Shown piece after piece: positions 1-9,880 of a DNA stretch of 64,000 bases; positions within the stretch are counted from its first letter, which is position 1; each line of letters begins with the position of its first letter. The position numbers were made by a program, and so were the translations under genes. The stretch spans positions 3,230,755 to 3,294,754 of the forward strand of contig NC_063175.1 in assembly GCF_023159225.1 (NCBI RefSeq). The letters run 5' to 3'. Source of the stretch: Perognathus longimembris pacificus (taxonomy: Eukaryota > Chordata > Mammalia > Rodentia > Heteromyidae). The notes under the pieces are model-generated. The model was not told where the DNA came from. It saw nothing but the letters and a program-made list of their open reading frames with translations, and did not search any database.

Positions 1-143
1 GTGTGGCTCAAGTGATAACCTGCCTTGAGTGGAAAAAGTCAAGCCCTTGTACAAGCAAACAGACACAAAAGAAGTTGTGATTCCAAGTGGAAGAGTGGGG
101 TTTTAAACTCTAATTGTTCTTAGAACTTATGCCTAAACTCACT

Positions 144-294
144 TTTTTTTTGCAAGTCCTGGGATTTGAACTCTGGGCATGGACACTGTCCCTGAGCTTC
201 TTTTGCTCACCACTTCTGGCTTTTTCTGTTTATGGGATACTGAGGAATTGAACCCAGGGCTCCATGCATGTTGACTAAGCCACTTTCCAAGCAC
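144..294 (-). mobile_element. ID-like dimeric SINE, old copy
   Basis: Reversed and diverged: T8 start, CAAGTCCTGGGATTTGAAC, CACTGTCCCTGAGCTTCTTT, TTGAACCCAGGGCT (B-box complement). The right end is poorly kept. Confidence 0.7.
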
Positions 295-451
295 TAACTA
301 ACTTTTTGAAACCAATTGTGGTGTTATGGTTTGATAAATGGTTTAGGAATTAGCAATTTCCTGTAGAATTTGATTCTATAAATCCCAATATTTGTCATGA
401 GTTGAAATGTAAGATATCCAAGCTGGCCTGCTATAAAATTTTTTTTATAGT

Positions 452-1092
452 ATTGGAACTTGAATTGGGCTTTGTGTATACTTGGCTAGCTTGCTGGCTG
501 GTGCTCTACCACTTGTGCCATACCTCCATCCCAGCCTTTTGAGGTCTCCCAGACTTTTCTGCCTAGGCTGGCTTACACCATGAAGAGTTAAAGTAAACCC
601 CATTTTCAGGCAGCCCCCATTTTGTTGTCTAAATTTTGAGTAACCCAGGCCACCAATTATCTCGGCTAGCAGGACAAGCTTATTAGGGCCCAGCCGGTCA
701 GGAAACTCCCTGCTTAACTCTAACTGCCTGGGAATGCTTAACTCTAATTGCCCCAGAATGGCTCGAGCCCTGAGCCAATCAGATTTGTACCTGTATCCTA
801 ATCTTGCTTGAACACCTGATTGCTGTAACTTGGTTTTTTTTGCCTTTATAAGCTCTGTGAAATCTCAGCTCAGGGCCTTCCTCCTAACCTCCGCTGTGTC
901 AGTGGGTAGGACAAGGCCCGACCTGCAGCTCGCCTGAATAAAGCCTTGCTTTTGCATTTCGGAACGTCTGGCTCTTGGTGGTCTTCTTGGTCTCGCGACT
1001 TGGGCATAACACTATAATTTTCATGCCTCAGCCTCCTGAGTAGCTAGGATTATAGGCTTGAGCTAAGATTACTGGCATTTAGCTTGCTGTGA
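452..1092 (-). mobile_element. B1/ID composite SINE split by the LTR
   Basis: The first part ends at 580 (CTTTTCTGCCTAGGCTGGCT); after the LTR the second part reads CCTCAGCCTCCTGAGTAGCT and AGGATTATAGGC, the reverse complement of a B1/Alu-like head. Confidence 0.7.
581..1011 (+). mobile_element. Solo LTR, gammaretrovirus type, inserted in a SINE
   Basis: It matches the LTR at 11955-12538 in order: the CCCCATTTTCAGGCAGCCCC block, CCAAT (about 773), TATA-like TTTATAAG (about 845), AATAAA (937-942) and the end CGCGACTTGGGCATAACA. It lacks roughly 150 bases of U3 present in the other copy. No primer-binding site follows; instead SINE sequence stops at 580 and resumes at 1012, so this is a solo LTR. 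Confidence 0.82.
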
Positions 1093-1280
1093 GATCTTTA
1101 GGGCCATTGAGCTAGACATACTTTCTACAACTATTTCAGAGGATCTCCTTTAGGTTTTCAGTTCTACTGTGTTTGAGTTTAGATGACTTACACTTTGGGA
1201 TAACTTGACTTACAATTTTTTTTAACTTTATGATGTTGTGAAAGCAATACACAATCCAAGGAATAACAGTTTGCATTCTG

Positions 1281-1509
1281 GGGGCTGGAAATATGGCCTA
1301 GTGGTAAAGTGCTCGTCTTGTATACATGAAGCCCTGGGTTCGATTCCTCAGCACCACATATATAGAAAAAGGCTGGAAGTGGAGCTGTGGCTCAAGAGGT
1401 AGAGTACCTCTTTGCCTTGAGCAAAAAGAAGCCAGGAACAGTGCTCAGGCCCTGAGTCCATGCCCCAGGACTGGCAACAAAAACAAAAAAACAAAACAAA
1501 ACAAAAAAA
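1281..1509 (+). mobile_element. ID-like dimeric SINE, full length with TSD (type copy)
   Basis: This defines the main SINE of the window. The left half is tRNA-derived, with RNA polymerase III A box (TGGCCTAGTGG) and B box (GGTTCGATTCC); then CAGCACCACATATATAGAAA, a second unit (CTGTGGCTCAAG ... AGAGTACC), GAAGCCAGGAACAGTGCTCA and an A-rich tail. The 16-bp target duplication AACAGTTTGCATTCTG is at 1265-1280 and 1510-1525. Confidence 0.9.
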
Positions 1510-1556
1510 AACAGTTTGCATTCTGAATGTGGTTCTTTTCCTGGACCTGCAATTTG

Positions 1557-1763
1557 CTTTTTTTTTTTTTTTTTGCTAGTCCTGGGGCTTGAACTCAGGG
1601 CCAGAGCACTGTCCCTGGCTTCATTTTGCTCAATGCTAGCACTTTGCCACTTGAGCCACAGAGCCACTTCTGGCCTTTTCTATATATGTGGTGCTGAGGA
1701 ATCGAACCCAGAGCTTCATATATAAGAGGCAAGCACTCTTGCCATGAGGCCATATTCCCAGCC
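1557..1763 (-). mobile_element. ID-like dimeric SINE, full length
   Basis: Reversed copy starting in a T18 tract (the A tail) and ending CATATTCCCAGCC. It lies about 47 bp from the sense copy at 1281-1509, forming an inverted pair. Confidence 0.88.
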
Positions 1764-1911
1764 GTGTACCATACTCTTGTAGGGCTGGGCAGAAGTAGCA
1801 AACCAAAGCTCCCAGTATGCCCCATAATTATTAATCATAAAGGGGAAACATTGAGGCTTTCCATGTGCTGCTGCTAAGCTATCTTATTTCCTATTTTAGG
1901 GGCATTCAAGG

Positions 1912-1914
<3 letters not shown>

Positions 1915-1960
<46 letters not shown>
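1915..1960. repeat. (TG)n microsatellite
   Basis: Twenty-three uninterrupted TG units, placed at the tail end of a reversed composite SINE. Confidence 0.95.
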
Positions 1961-1963
<3 letters not shown>

Positions 1964-2376
1964 TTACTGGGGCTTGAACTCAAAGTCTCTTGTTCTTGCT
2001 TGGCTTTTTTGCTCAAGACTGATGCTCTGTCCAGTGAGCTACAGCTTTACTTCTAGCTTTTTGGTGGTTAATTGGAGAAAAGAGCCTGACTGGGGGGCTC
2101 GGAATATGGCCTAGTGGCAAGAGAGCTTGCCTTGTATACATGAAGCCCTGGGTTCGATTCCTCAGCACCACATATATAGAAAAGGCCAGAAGAGGTGCTG
2201 TGGCTCAAGTGGCAGAGTGCTAGCCTTGAGCAAAAAGAAGCCAGGGACAGTGCTCAGGCCCTGAGTCCAAGGCCCAGGACTGGCCAAAAAACAAAAAACA
2301 AGAGCCTGCCTGGGATGGCTTCAAACAGCTATCATCAAGCTTCCTGAGTAGCCAGGATTACAAGTGTCAACCTGGC
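1964..2376 (-). mobile_element. B1/ID composite SINE split by a younger SINE
   Basis: Left part 1964-2095 (GGGGCTTGAACTCAAAG to GGTGGTTAATTGGAGAA), right part 2300-2376 (GGGATGGCTTCAAAC, CTTCCTGAGTAGCCAGGATT). The gap is the sense SINE below. Confidence 0.75.
2096..2299 (+). mobile_element. ID-like dimeric SINE nested in composite SINE
   Basis: Full length with B box GGTTCGATTCC. Flanked by AAGAGCCTGACTGGG at 2080-2094/5 and AAGAGCCTGCCTGGG at 2300-2314, one mismatch. Confidence 0.88.
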
Positions 2377-2707
2377 CATTTAAGGCATTTTTGGATGTAG
2401 CTATAATGTGAAAAAAAGAGAATCCATTGTACACATTTTAAACCAACATTTTATTAACCCATACAAAAGGTTAGAAATAACAAATCCCACTGCTGGGTGG
2501 CCTCATGAGACCTATGGCACACTTGAGCAAACAGACTCAGCAACAGTCAATACTTGCTGCTCACCTCAGGTGCATGCTCCACCTCCCACCTGTGCCTCCC
2601 TATGCTCTGTCCCATCTCTCCCTTTTTCCTTTCCATCCCTGTACCTGTTTTATTTCATTACTGATCCACCATGAAGATAAAACTGAAAAACAATCTCTGC
2701 CTCTTTT
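2377..2707. other. Intergenic stretch, nothing recognised
   Basis: CT-rich in its second half; no gene, no repeat that I can name. Confidence 0.5.
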
Positions 2708-2722
2708 AAAAGCACAAACCTG

Positions 2723-2921
2723 GGGCTGGGGATATAGCCTAGTGGCAAGAGTGCCTGCCTCGGATACACGAGGCCCTAGGTTCGATTCCCCAGCACCACA
2801 TATACAGAAAACGGCCAGAAGCGGCGCTGTGGCTCAAGTGGCAGAGTGCTAGCCTTGAGCGGGAAGAAGCCAGGGACAGTGCTCAGGCCCTGAGTCCAAG
2901 GCCCAGGACTGGCAAAAAAAA
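2723..2921 (+). mobile_element. ID-like SINE, young subfamily (Y)
   Basis: Carries the variants CCTGCCTCGGATACACGAGG, CCTAGGTTCGATTCC and GAGCGGGAAGAAG. Perfect 15-bp duplication AAAAGCACAAACCTG at 2708-2722 and 2922-2936, consistent with recent insertion. Confidence 0.9.
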
Positions 2922-3047
2922 AAAAGCACAAACCTGCAGGCCTGTAAACTCAGGAAGAGTAGGTAGACCTTGTTTTCCCAAGTGTAAAACCAGCACTTCA
3001 GAGCAGAAGCAAGATCACAATTTCATATCAGCAAAACTCTGTCTCGA

Positions 3048-3261
3048 GGGGCTGGGAATATGGCCTAGTGACAAGAGTGCTTGCCTCCAACACATGAAGC
3101 TCTCAGTTCGATTCCCCAGCACCACATATATGGAAAATGGCCAGAAGGGGCACTGTGGCTCAGGTGGCAGAGTGCTGGCCTTGAGCGGGAAGAAGCCAGT
3201 GATGGTGCTCAGGCCCTGAGTCCAAAGGCCCAGGACTGGCCAAAAAAAAAAAAAAAAAAAA
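3048..3261 (+). mobile_element. ID-like SINE, subfamily Z
   Basis: Has ACACATGAAGCTCTCAGTTC and GGAAAATGGCCAGAAGGGGC plus GAGCGGGAAGAAG. Perfect duplication AAAACTCTGTCTCGA at 3033-3047 and 3262-3276. Its sister copy is at 57213-57413. Confidence 0.9.
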
Positions 3262-3409
3262 AAAACTCTGTCTCGAAAATCAAAAGCAAAAACCAACAGG
3301 CAAGTATGTGAATGGATTCATAAAAATAAATCCAGAGACTAGATCTTTGACTGGGTAGCTTGAGGATTTGCTGAGAGACTGGCCAGTCTGATTTAGAACT
3401 TACATAAAC

Positions 3410-3530
3410 TAGCCAAGTGTGGTAGTGCAGATATAATCCCAGATATTCAGGTGATGGAGATATGAGGTTTTTGGTCTAAAGCAGGCCCTGCAAAAGCTTG
3501 AGACCCTATTGTGAAAGGTTAGCTTTAAAA
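3410..3530 (+). mobile_element. Old B1-like SINE fragment
   Basis: GCCAAGTGTGGTAGTGCAGA, TATAATCCCAGATATTCAGG: a decayed 7SL-like head. Edges approximate. Confidence 0.5.
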
Positions 3531-3570
3531 AAAGTAGTTAAAGGGCTGAGATGTAAAGACTGAGGTTCAG

Positions 3571-3780
3571 GGTTGGGAGTATGGCCTAGTGGCAAGAGTG
3601 CTTGCCTCGTATGCATGAAGCCCTGGGTTCAATTCCCTAGCACCACATATATAGAAAATGGCCAGAAGTGGCACTGTGGCTCAAGTGGCAGAGTGCTAGT
3701 CTTGAGCAAAAAGAAGCCAGGGACAGTGCTCAGTCCCTGAGTTCAAGCCCCAGGACTGGCAAAATAATAATAATAATAAT
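3571..3780 (+). mobile_element. ID-like dimeric SINE abutting the L1 5' end
   Basis: Full length with an (AAT)n tail at 3763-3780; the L1 begins within a few bases of it. ACTGAG appears at 3559-3564 and 3781-3786, a possible short duplication. Confidence 0.85.
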
Positions 3781-4801
3781 ACTGAGGGGAAGATGGCGCC
3801 GCCACAGTAGGGAGGCACCCTGACTCGCTCCAACTGAATAGCGAGCTGGGAACTCCAGCACCCAACACCCCATCAAGAACCCAGCAAAACCAGCAGCCAG
3901 AAGCAGTGGAAAAATGCAGGAAAACAAAAAGGAGCAAAAAAGAAGAGCTGAAAACCTACACGGAGCCGGAGAATCTACGGGACACCCTCCCCCCACCAGC
4001 TGACCCTGGCCCGAACAGGGCCAGCCTGGGAAAGGGGACCCAGCGATCGGCAGACCGACTTCTGGGAGCGCAGAATCCAGACAGCAGGACTCCACGGACA
4101 CCAGGGAGAGTGCAGACCAAGACACACGGCGGCAGCGGTGATGGGGAGTTCGGGTCCACACCGGGAATGGACGTAAGCGGTGGGGGAACCCAGCGGTGCA
4201 GAATGGGAGAGCCGAGGACACCACCACGACCTTTCACCACACCCAAAGGACCAACGGCGGCGCGGGACACACACACAATCCAGGACCAGTGAGTCCCCCA
4301 TTACCCCCTCCCCCAACGGGAAACCAGCTATCAGAGACTCAAACCCTACAAAGAAACTAGATCTTCCTCCCTCCCCTTCCCCACTCCAAGGGAACAAAGA
4401 ATCCCCAAATCAGGCGGGAAGCTCCCATCAGGCTCTGGGAAGTCTCAGGAGTTTAGCAGGGGAAGGGCAGAGCAGCCCCAAGGCTGCCCAGGAGCCTGAA
4501 CTAGCCAAACCGGCCCTGCCCCCTTCCCAACAGGGGCCGGGGGACGGCTGGCAGTGCAAGCCCCACCCGAGGCACCTGGACCTCACAGACTTTTACAACT
4601 AAAATTACAGGCACTGGTCAGCAATACCAGCACAGCAGGGACACCTGGGCCTGATCACGTGCCCTCCTCGCAGTGGAGGCACAGTCTGAGGGCACTAACC
4701 CGCGCCTGGACAGTTGATCCCACTGGGTCCCACACATACCACCCCCCACAGCAGACTCGCGGGAGGGCACGAGCACAACCCAACAACCCGGGGCTTGCTC
4801 A

Positions 4802-5065
4802 GGTAGGTGTACCCTGCTCAGGTGGACAGGGCCACAGCAGCAACGCCCATTGTAGTGAGTGCACAGCGCACAGGTGGGCAGAGCACCCAGCGACAGCACC
4901 CGCTCTGGTAGGCGTACCACGCTCAGGTGGGCAGGGTCACAGCGGCAGCGCCCACTCTGGTAGGCGCACCTACACAGGAGGGCAGAGCTCTCCATTGGCC
5001 CATGCCCACTCAGTTTGGCACATTTCCCACAAGTGGGTGGGCCGCACCTCAACAACACCAGCCCC
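4802..5065 (+). repeat. 53-bp tandem repeats in the L1 5' UTR
   Basis: About five diverged units start at 4802, 4855, 4908, 4960 and 5013 (spacing 52-53 bases). They share a pattern like GTAGGCGTACC, CTCAGGTGGGCAG, then CAGCGCCCACTCT. They resemble promoter monomers of rodent L1 5' ends in layout, though the sequence is not one I recognise. Confidence 0.65.
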
Positions 5066-5450
5066 AGAGCGGTCCACACAGGAAGACGAACTGCCTGAGA
5101 GGTGAGCTCCTCTGACCAAGATACAGAGTGGAAAAAAGAACCAAAGAAGGTATAAGCCTCCACGCCACGCTGAATCAGCGACCAGCAAACCTCCAACAGG
5201 GGCAAGCTAGGGTCAGCACAGCGGCAGGACACTGTCCAGCAGAGAAAGACACAGAAACTACCGGCCCCCAAGGGCAGGGAGAGTGACCACCTCAGCAACA
5301 ACCGAGAAGGTCACGCTCACCCATTGGGAAGCAAGGTTCAAGAGCCAAACCCAAACACAGAGCCAGGACACCAGGGCACAAGGCTCCCACTGATGAACCA
5401 GCGGGAACCAGCACAAAACCAAACCAAGGAAGCCACCCACAGATCAACAG

Positions 5451-7073
5451 ATGCGCAAATCACAAAGAAATATAACACAGTTCATCAAAGGGCAAGCCAA
5501 CTCGCCAGCTCCAAAAAGCAGCACGACTGAAGAGGATATGGAGAATAAAAAAGCAAATGAAGCCATGTTAACAGAAATGATGGAAAGTGTCAGAAACGAA
5601 ATCAGAAAACAATTCCAGGAGTTTAGAGTGGAAGTCTTGAAGGACATCCAGGAAGCCAAGAAAGAAATGGAACCAAAAATGGATACAATGCCAACCTCCG
5701 TTAAAGAAGACCTTAACATCCTGAGAAGTGAAATGCATGAAAAAATAGATTTACAATACAACTCTTTAAAGGAAGAAATTTCCACGATCAGAGCTGATCT
5801 GACAACCATAAATAGCTCTCTGACATCCATAAACACTGCAATTGAATCCACAGCACAAAGAATTGACCATATGGAATCCAGAATCTCTCTCTTGGACGAT
5901 GAAGCAGCCGACAACAACCAGAAAATTACCACACTCCATGAAACGGTGAAGCTTCAGGGCAGAGTAATCCAGGAACTAATGGACAAAGACAAGACATATA
6001 ATATGCGCATAATTGGAATAGAAGAAGGAGCCGAATACCACAGCAGAGGGTTTCATCATATTTTCAATAAAGTTATTGCAGAAAACTTCCCCAATCTCAC
6101 AAGGGACCCCATCCAGGTAACCGAAGCTTATAGGACACCTGGCAGGCCAGACGCCAGAAAAGCTACCCCAAGGCACATAATATTCAAGACTTCAGATCTC
6201 AAGAATAAAGAGCAAATTCTGAATGCAGCCAAAGCAAAGAAAGAAATTTTCTACAATGGGAAGAGGATCTGAATAACAGCAGACCTCTCCACACAAACCT
6301 ACCAAGTGGGAAGTGAGTGGAAGAACCTGTTGAGCCAGCCGGCAGTGAATGGGAATCCTGAATGAGGGAGGCAAGGATTATGGAAAAGGAAAAATAAAAG
6401 ACAAGAGAAAAAAAGACAAGAGACAAAGATGGGGTATGGGAGGTCTACATCTTGAGATTGTAATTCAAGACTGCAGCCAAGTTTATTCTTAACTTCCAGC
6501 TTATATGCAGTTTTGGAACCAGAGAATAGCATAGAGTTTTTAAAATTTAAGAACACAAAGAGGCTTTGCAGTTCCCAAACATTTGATTACAGTAAACACA
6601 GGATAAGGTTGATTAACATAGGAATCTACTCCAGCGGACATAGCAACGTGCTGACATAGCAAAGCAATTCCGGATATTGGCCATGAACAAAGGTCCTTGC
6701 ATCTAGCATATCCTAGCGATATCAGCACAGCCAGAGGTGAGAATGAATCTAGCTGCATGCAAGTTTGGCTCCCGACATCTTGGCGACACCGGCACAGCCA
6801 GGGGTCAGGATGAGTCTAGCTGCTAGCTCGGCTCCCCACAGAAGAACACCATCCAAGTTTCATAGGCCAACAATATGCAACCTAGGATTAAATATCCAGC
6901 AAAATTGGAGTTCACATTCGAAGGGAAAACCAGATCTTTCCATAGCAAAGAGGATCTAAAGGAGTATGTGAATAAAAAACCAGCCCTACAGCGAATTCTA
7001 AGAGGGGAATCCCACCCAACAGAGATCGTACAAGACACACAGACAGAAACAGAAACAGAAAGAGCAGCTCACT
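5451..7073 (+). pseudogene. L1 ORF1p gene, split by an LTR and frame-broken
   Basis: The first part (5451-6272, 273 codons) has a Lys/Glu-rich coiled coil (about residues 30-180), then the RNA-recognition motif beginning YNMRIIGIEEGAE and the C-terminal block ATPRHIIFKTSD. A frameshift gives the stop at 6270-6272. Homology goes on out of frame to about 6326, breaks at the solo LTR, and resumes at 6841 with MQPRIKYPAKLEF to KKPALQRILRG, stopping near 7074. ORF1p is the trimeric RNA-binding chaperone of L1. Without insertion and frameshift it would be close to the usual 340-370 residues. Confidence 0.88.
6328..6840 (-). mobile_element. Solo LTR, ERVK/IAP type, inserted in L1 ORF1
   Basis: On the minus strand it reads TGTGGGGAGCC ... 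GGCTCAACA, so it has TG...CA ends with a short inverted repeat. A polyadenylation signal (AATAAA, minus strand, about 6482-6487) is followed by a pyrimidine-rich U5, like IAP/ERVK LTRs. GAAGAAC occurs at both flanks (6320-6326 and 6841-6847), fitting a short ERVK target duplication plus one extra base. No internal sequence remains. Confidence 0.82.
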
Positions 7074-7115
7074 AAAGACAAGGAAAAAAAAGCGGAAAAA
7101 CAGCCCAACAAGAAA

Positions 7116-8300
7116 ATGGAAGGAGAAAAAACACTCTTATCCTTGATCTCTTTGAATATAAATGGTATAAACTCTCCAATAAAGAGGAACAGACTGGCAG
7201 AATGGATCTGCAAACAAAAAGTTGCCATCTGTTGTCTACAAGAGACCCACCTTACAGCAAGGGACAAAAACAAGCTCCGAATGAAAGGATGGAGCAAGAT
7301 CATCCAAGCAAACGCACCTACCAAAATGGCAGGAGTAGCCATCCTGATCTCAGACAAGCTGGACTTTACATTAAAATCAACTCAAAAAGACAAAGAAGGT
7401 CACTACATTTTAATACAAGGAAAAATCCAGAATCAAGACATCACGGTGATAAATGTATACTCACCGAACAAAAGAGGCCCCACATATGTCAAGCAAATTC
7501 TCACAGAATTACAGAATAAGATAGACGCAAACACAATCATAGTGGGAGACTTTAATACCCCACTCTCTCCAAGAGACAGATCCAACACCCAGAGGATTAG
7601 CAAGGGAGTTGAGGACCTAAGTAACACCATATCCCAAATGGATCTGACAGATCTATACAGAATCTTCCACCCTAGAGAGACCCAATACACCTTCTTCTCA
7701 GCAGCCCATGGATCATACTCCAAAATAGACCATGTCGTAGCCCACACAAAGAAACTCAGCAAATACAAAAGTATTGATGTCATCCCATGTATTATATCTG
7801 ATCACAGTGGATTAAAGGTAACCCTCAATAACAACGGTTACCACAGAGGCTATACACATTCTTGGAGGCTAAACCCCACACTGTTATCCAACACATGGGC
7901 CACAGACCAAATTAAAGATGAAAACAATGAATTCATAAGCCACAATGACAATGAAAATACATTACAAAGAAACCTATGGGACACATCTAAGGCAGTACTG
8001 AGGGGCAAGATCATTGCCCTCAGTACTCACATTAAAAGAATGGAAGCAGAGTAGGTGAATAACCTCACGATGAAACTAAAACAACTGGAGAAACAAGAAG
8101 TGATCGAACCTAAAATGACTAGGAGGAGAGAGATCACAAAGATTAAAGAAGAGATAAATCTGAATGAAAATAGAAAGACCATTCAACAAATAAATAAGAC
8201 TAAAAGCTGGATCTTTGAGAAAATAAATAAAATTGACAGACCTCTCGCAAGACTTACAAAAAAAAGAAGAGAAGAGACTCATATACGTAAAATCAGGGAC
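7116..8300 (+). pseudogene. L1 ORF2 fragment: endonuclease domain only
   Basis: An open stretch of 312 codons (7116-8054) holds an apparently complete L1 endonuclease: SLNINGINSPIKR, the catalytic-Glu block CLQETHLT, VGDFNTPLS with the catalytic Asp, and ISDHSGL with the catalytic His. A TAG at 8052 interrupts, after which the same frame continues through KINKIDRPLARLTKKRREET to about 8300, where similarity ends before the reverse transcriptase. The enzyme part is well preserved, but the element cannot move itself. Confidence 0.9.
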
Positions 8301-8345
8301 TCCACCTCTCTTTTGTTTTCAGGTGAACTTTAGAAACCTGGTGGT

Positions 8346-8549
8346 GGGCTGGGGATATGGCCTAGTGGCAAGAGCGCTTGCCTCGTATAAAGGAAGCCCT
8401 GGGTTCAATTCCCCAGTACCACATATACAGAAAATGGCCAGAAATGGCGCTGTGACTCAAGTGGCAGAGTGCTAGTCTTGAGCAAAAAGAAGCCAGGGAC
8501 AGTGATCAGGCCCTGAGTCCAAGGCCCAGGACTGGAAAAAAAAAAAAAA
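8346..8549 (+). mobile_element. ID-like dimeric SINE after the truncated L1
   Basis: Full length. Duplication AGAAACCTGGTGGT (8332-8345) and AGAAACCTTGTGGT (8551-8564), one difference. Confidence 0.88.
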
Positions 8550-8564
8550 TAGAAACCTTGTGGT

Positions 8565-9690
8565 AAAAATGAATGATTTGACTGGAATTTCTAAAACTGC
8601 CCCTTGAGAGGTACTAAGAATTGGAAAAGTTTTTTTAAATGGTTAAAAGGTTTATTTACGTGATGTGATTTGATTCCTCTGCTATTTTTGCAATTTGGAA
8701 GTATTGAAAAAGCAAAGATGCTGAGAATGGATTTCTTGTATTTGTAATTCTGGTGAACACTGTGTTAAATGTACTTTTGTTACAATTGTTTCGGGTATCA
8801 GTTTAATGATTCAGGTACTGAATTTTATATGTATACTGTGATGTAATAGTAATTGTAAATCTTTTTTTTTTTTTTTTTTTTTTTTGGCCAGTCCTGGGGC
8901 TCGGACTCGGCTTAGCACTATCCCTGGCTTCTTTATGCTCAAGGCTAGCACTCTGCTACTTGAGTCACAGAGCCACTTCTGGCCATTTTCTATATATGTG
9001 GTGCTGGGGAATTGAACCCAGGGCCTCATGTATACGGGGCAAGCACTCTTGCCACTAGGCCATATCCCCAGCCCCTAGTAATTGTAATTCTTGCATTAAG
9101 GAAAAATTATCATTTGAGTTTCAAGGTCTTCATGCAGTAACTGGGACTGAATTAAAAAAATGACTCTTTTAAAACAGGCAGCCTGAAGTCAAAGGACGGT
9201 TCCTGGTTTCAGAATGCCTGTAAGTTTCAGAGTTTTTCCAATGCAGATTAAGAGCTATAGTGTTAGTGTTAAAGCAGAGGTTAGTAAAAAGGCTTTGAAA
9301 ATCAAGAATGCATTTCTAGATAAAAAAATTTGAACAGCCAGAATGCTAAAGAGTAAATATTAAAGATTTTAAATTAAAACCAAATGCATTTGTAGGTAAG
9401 AGATTTGGAAATAAAACTTGTCCTAAATGTTTGTTTTAAGTTGGATAAGGAAAATTATAGCTACCAAAATGAGTGTTTAATTGCCATTCCAGTTTTTTGG
9501 TAGGTTTTTTGGTAACAATTTCCAGCAGGCCCACAGAGAAGGACAGATGATTCCTACAAGTTTGTCAAGATGTAACATTGGCCCTTAATAAGTTCCAGGT
9601 AAGAGCATGCTTAAAAATTACTTCTGTGTGGACCACCTTGTTGCTTTTAATTGGAGTAAAGTGGCCTCTTGTAAGAATCATTGATCTGAA
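8565..9690. other. AT-rich non-coding stretch after the L1, origin unclear
   Basis: Apart from the SINE at 8860-9075 I recognise no gene or repeat. It may be ERV internal sequence (see the ERV entry) or ordinary intergenic DNA joined to the broken L1. Confidence 0.5.
8860..9075 (-). mobile_element. ID-like dimeric SINE, full length
   Basis: T24 start, GGCCAGTCCTGGGGCTCGGA to CCATATCCCCAGCCC; TAGTAATTGTAA on both flanks. Confidence 0.88.
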
Positions 9691-9694
9691 TCTG

Positions 9695-9880
9695 CAATTT
9701 GTGGCCAGCCCAGGCAGAGAAAGGTCCCTGTGAGAGTCTTCATCTCTAGTTGGCCAGCAGAGTGCTGGGAACAGAGTCGTGAGTCACTTTGAGTCTCAAA
9801 GTGGCAGAGTGATAGCCTTGAGCTGGAGAGCTGAGGGACAGCACTCAGGCCCTGAGTCCAAGTCCAGTTACAGACCTACA
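9695..9880 (+). mobile_element. B1/ID composite SINE fragment
   Basis: GCCAGCCCAGGCAGAGAAAG, CATCTCTAGTTGGCCAGCAG and TCTCAAAGTGGCAGAGTGAT to CAGGCCCTGAGTCCAAG. It lacks the B1-like head. Confidence 0.65.

Larger units (their letters stand above)
3783..8300 (+). mobile_element. L1 retrotransposon, 5'-complete, 3'-truncated, with nested LTR
   Basis: The element begins GAGGGGAAGATGGCGCCGCC, placing an AAGATGGCG YY1-type site within the first bases, as at the 5' end of active L1s. A GC-rich 5' UTR of about 1.67 kb with 53-bp tandem repeats follows, then ORF1 (from 5451) and ORF2 (from 7116). ORF2 stops matching at about 8300, just before the reverse-transcriptase domain, so the 3' half is gone. 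An antisense solo LTR (6328-6840) interrupts ORF1. Loss of the 3' end is the reverse of normal L1 truncation and implies a later deletion. Confidence 0.88.

Noticed and set aside
3730..5301. Several open frames of 100-227 codons on both strands before L1 ORF1
   Set aside because: They lie in the GC-rich L1 5' UTR, overlap each other and have repeat-derived composition. None resembles a known protein.
7116..8054. The endonuclease frame as a host APE-type gene
   Set aside because: The motif order and the upstream ORF1 identify it as L1 ORF2; it ends in a stop and then a truncation.
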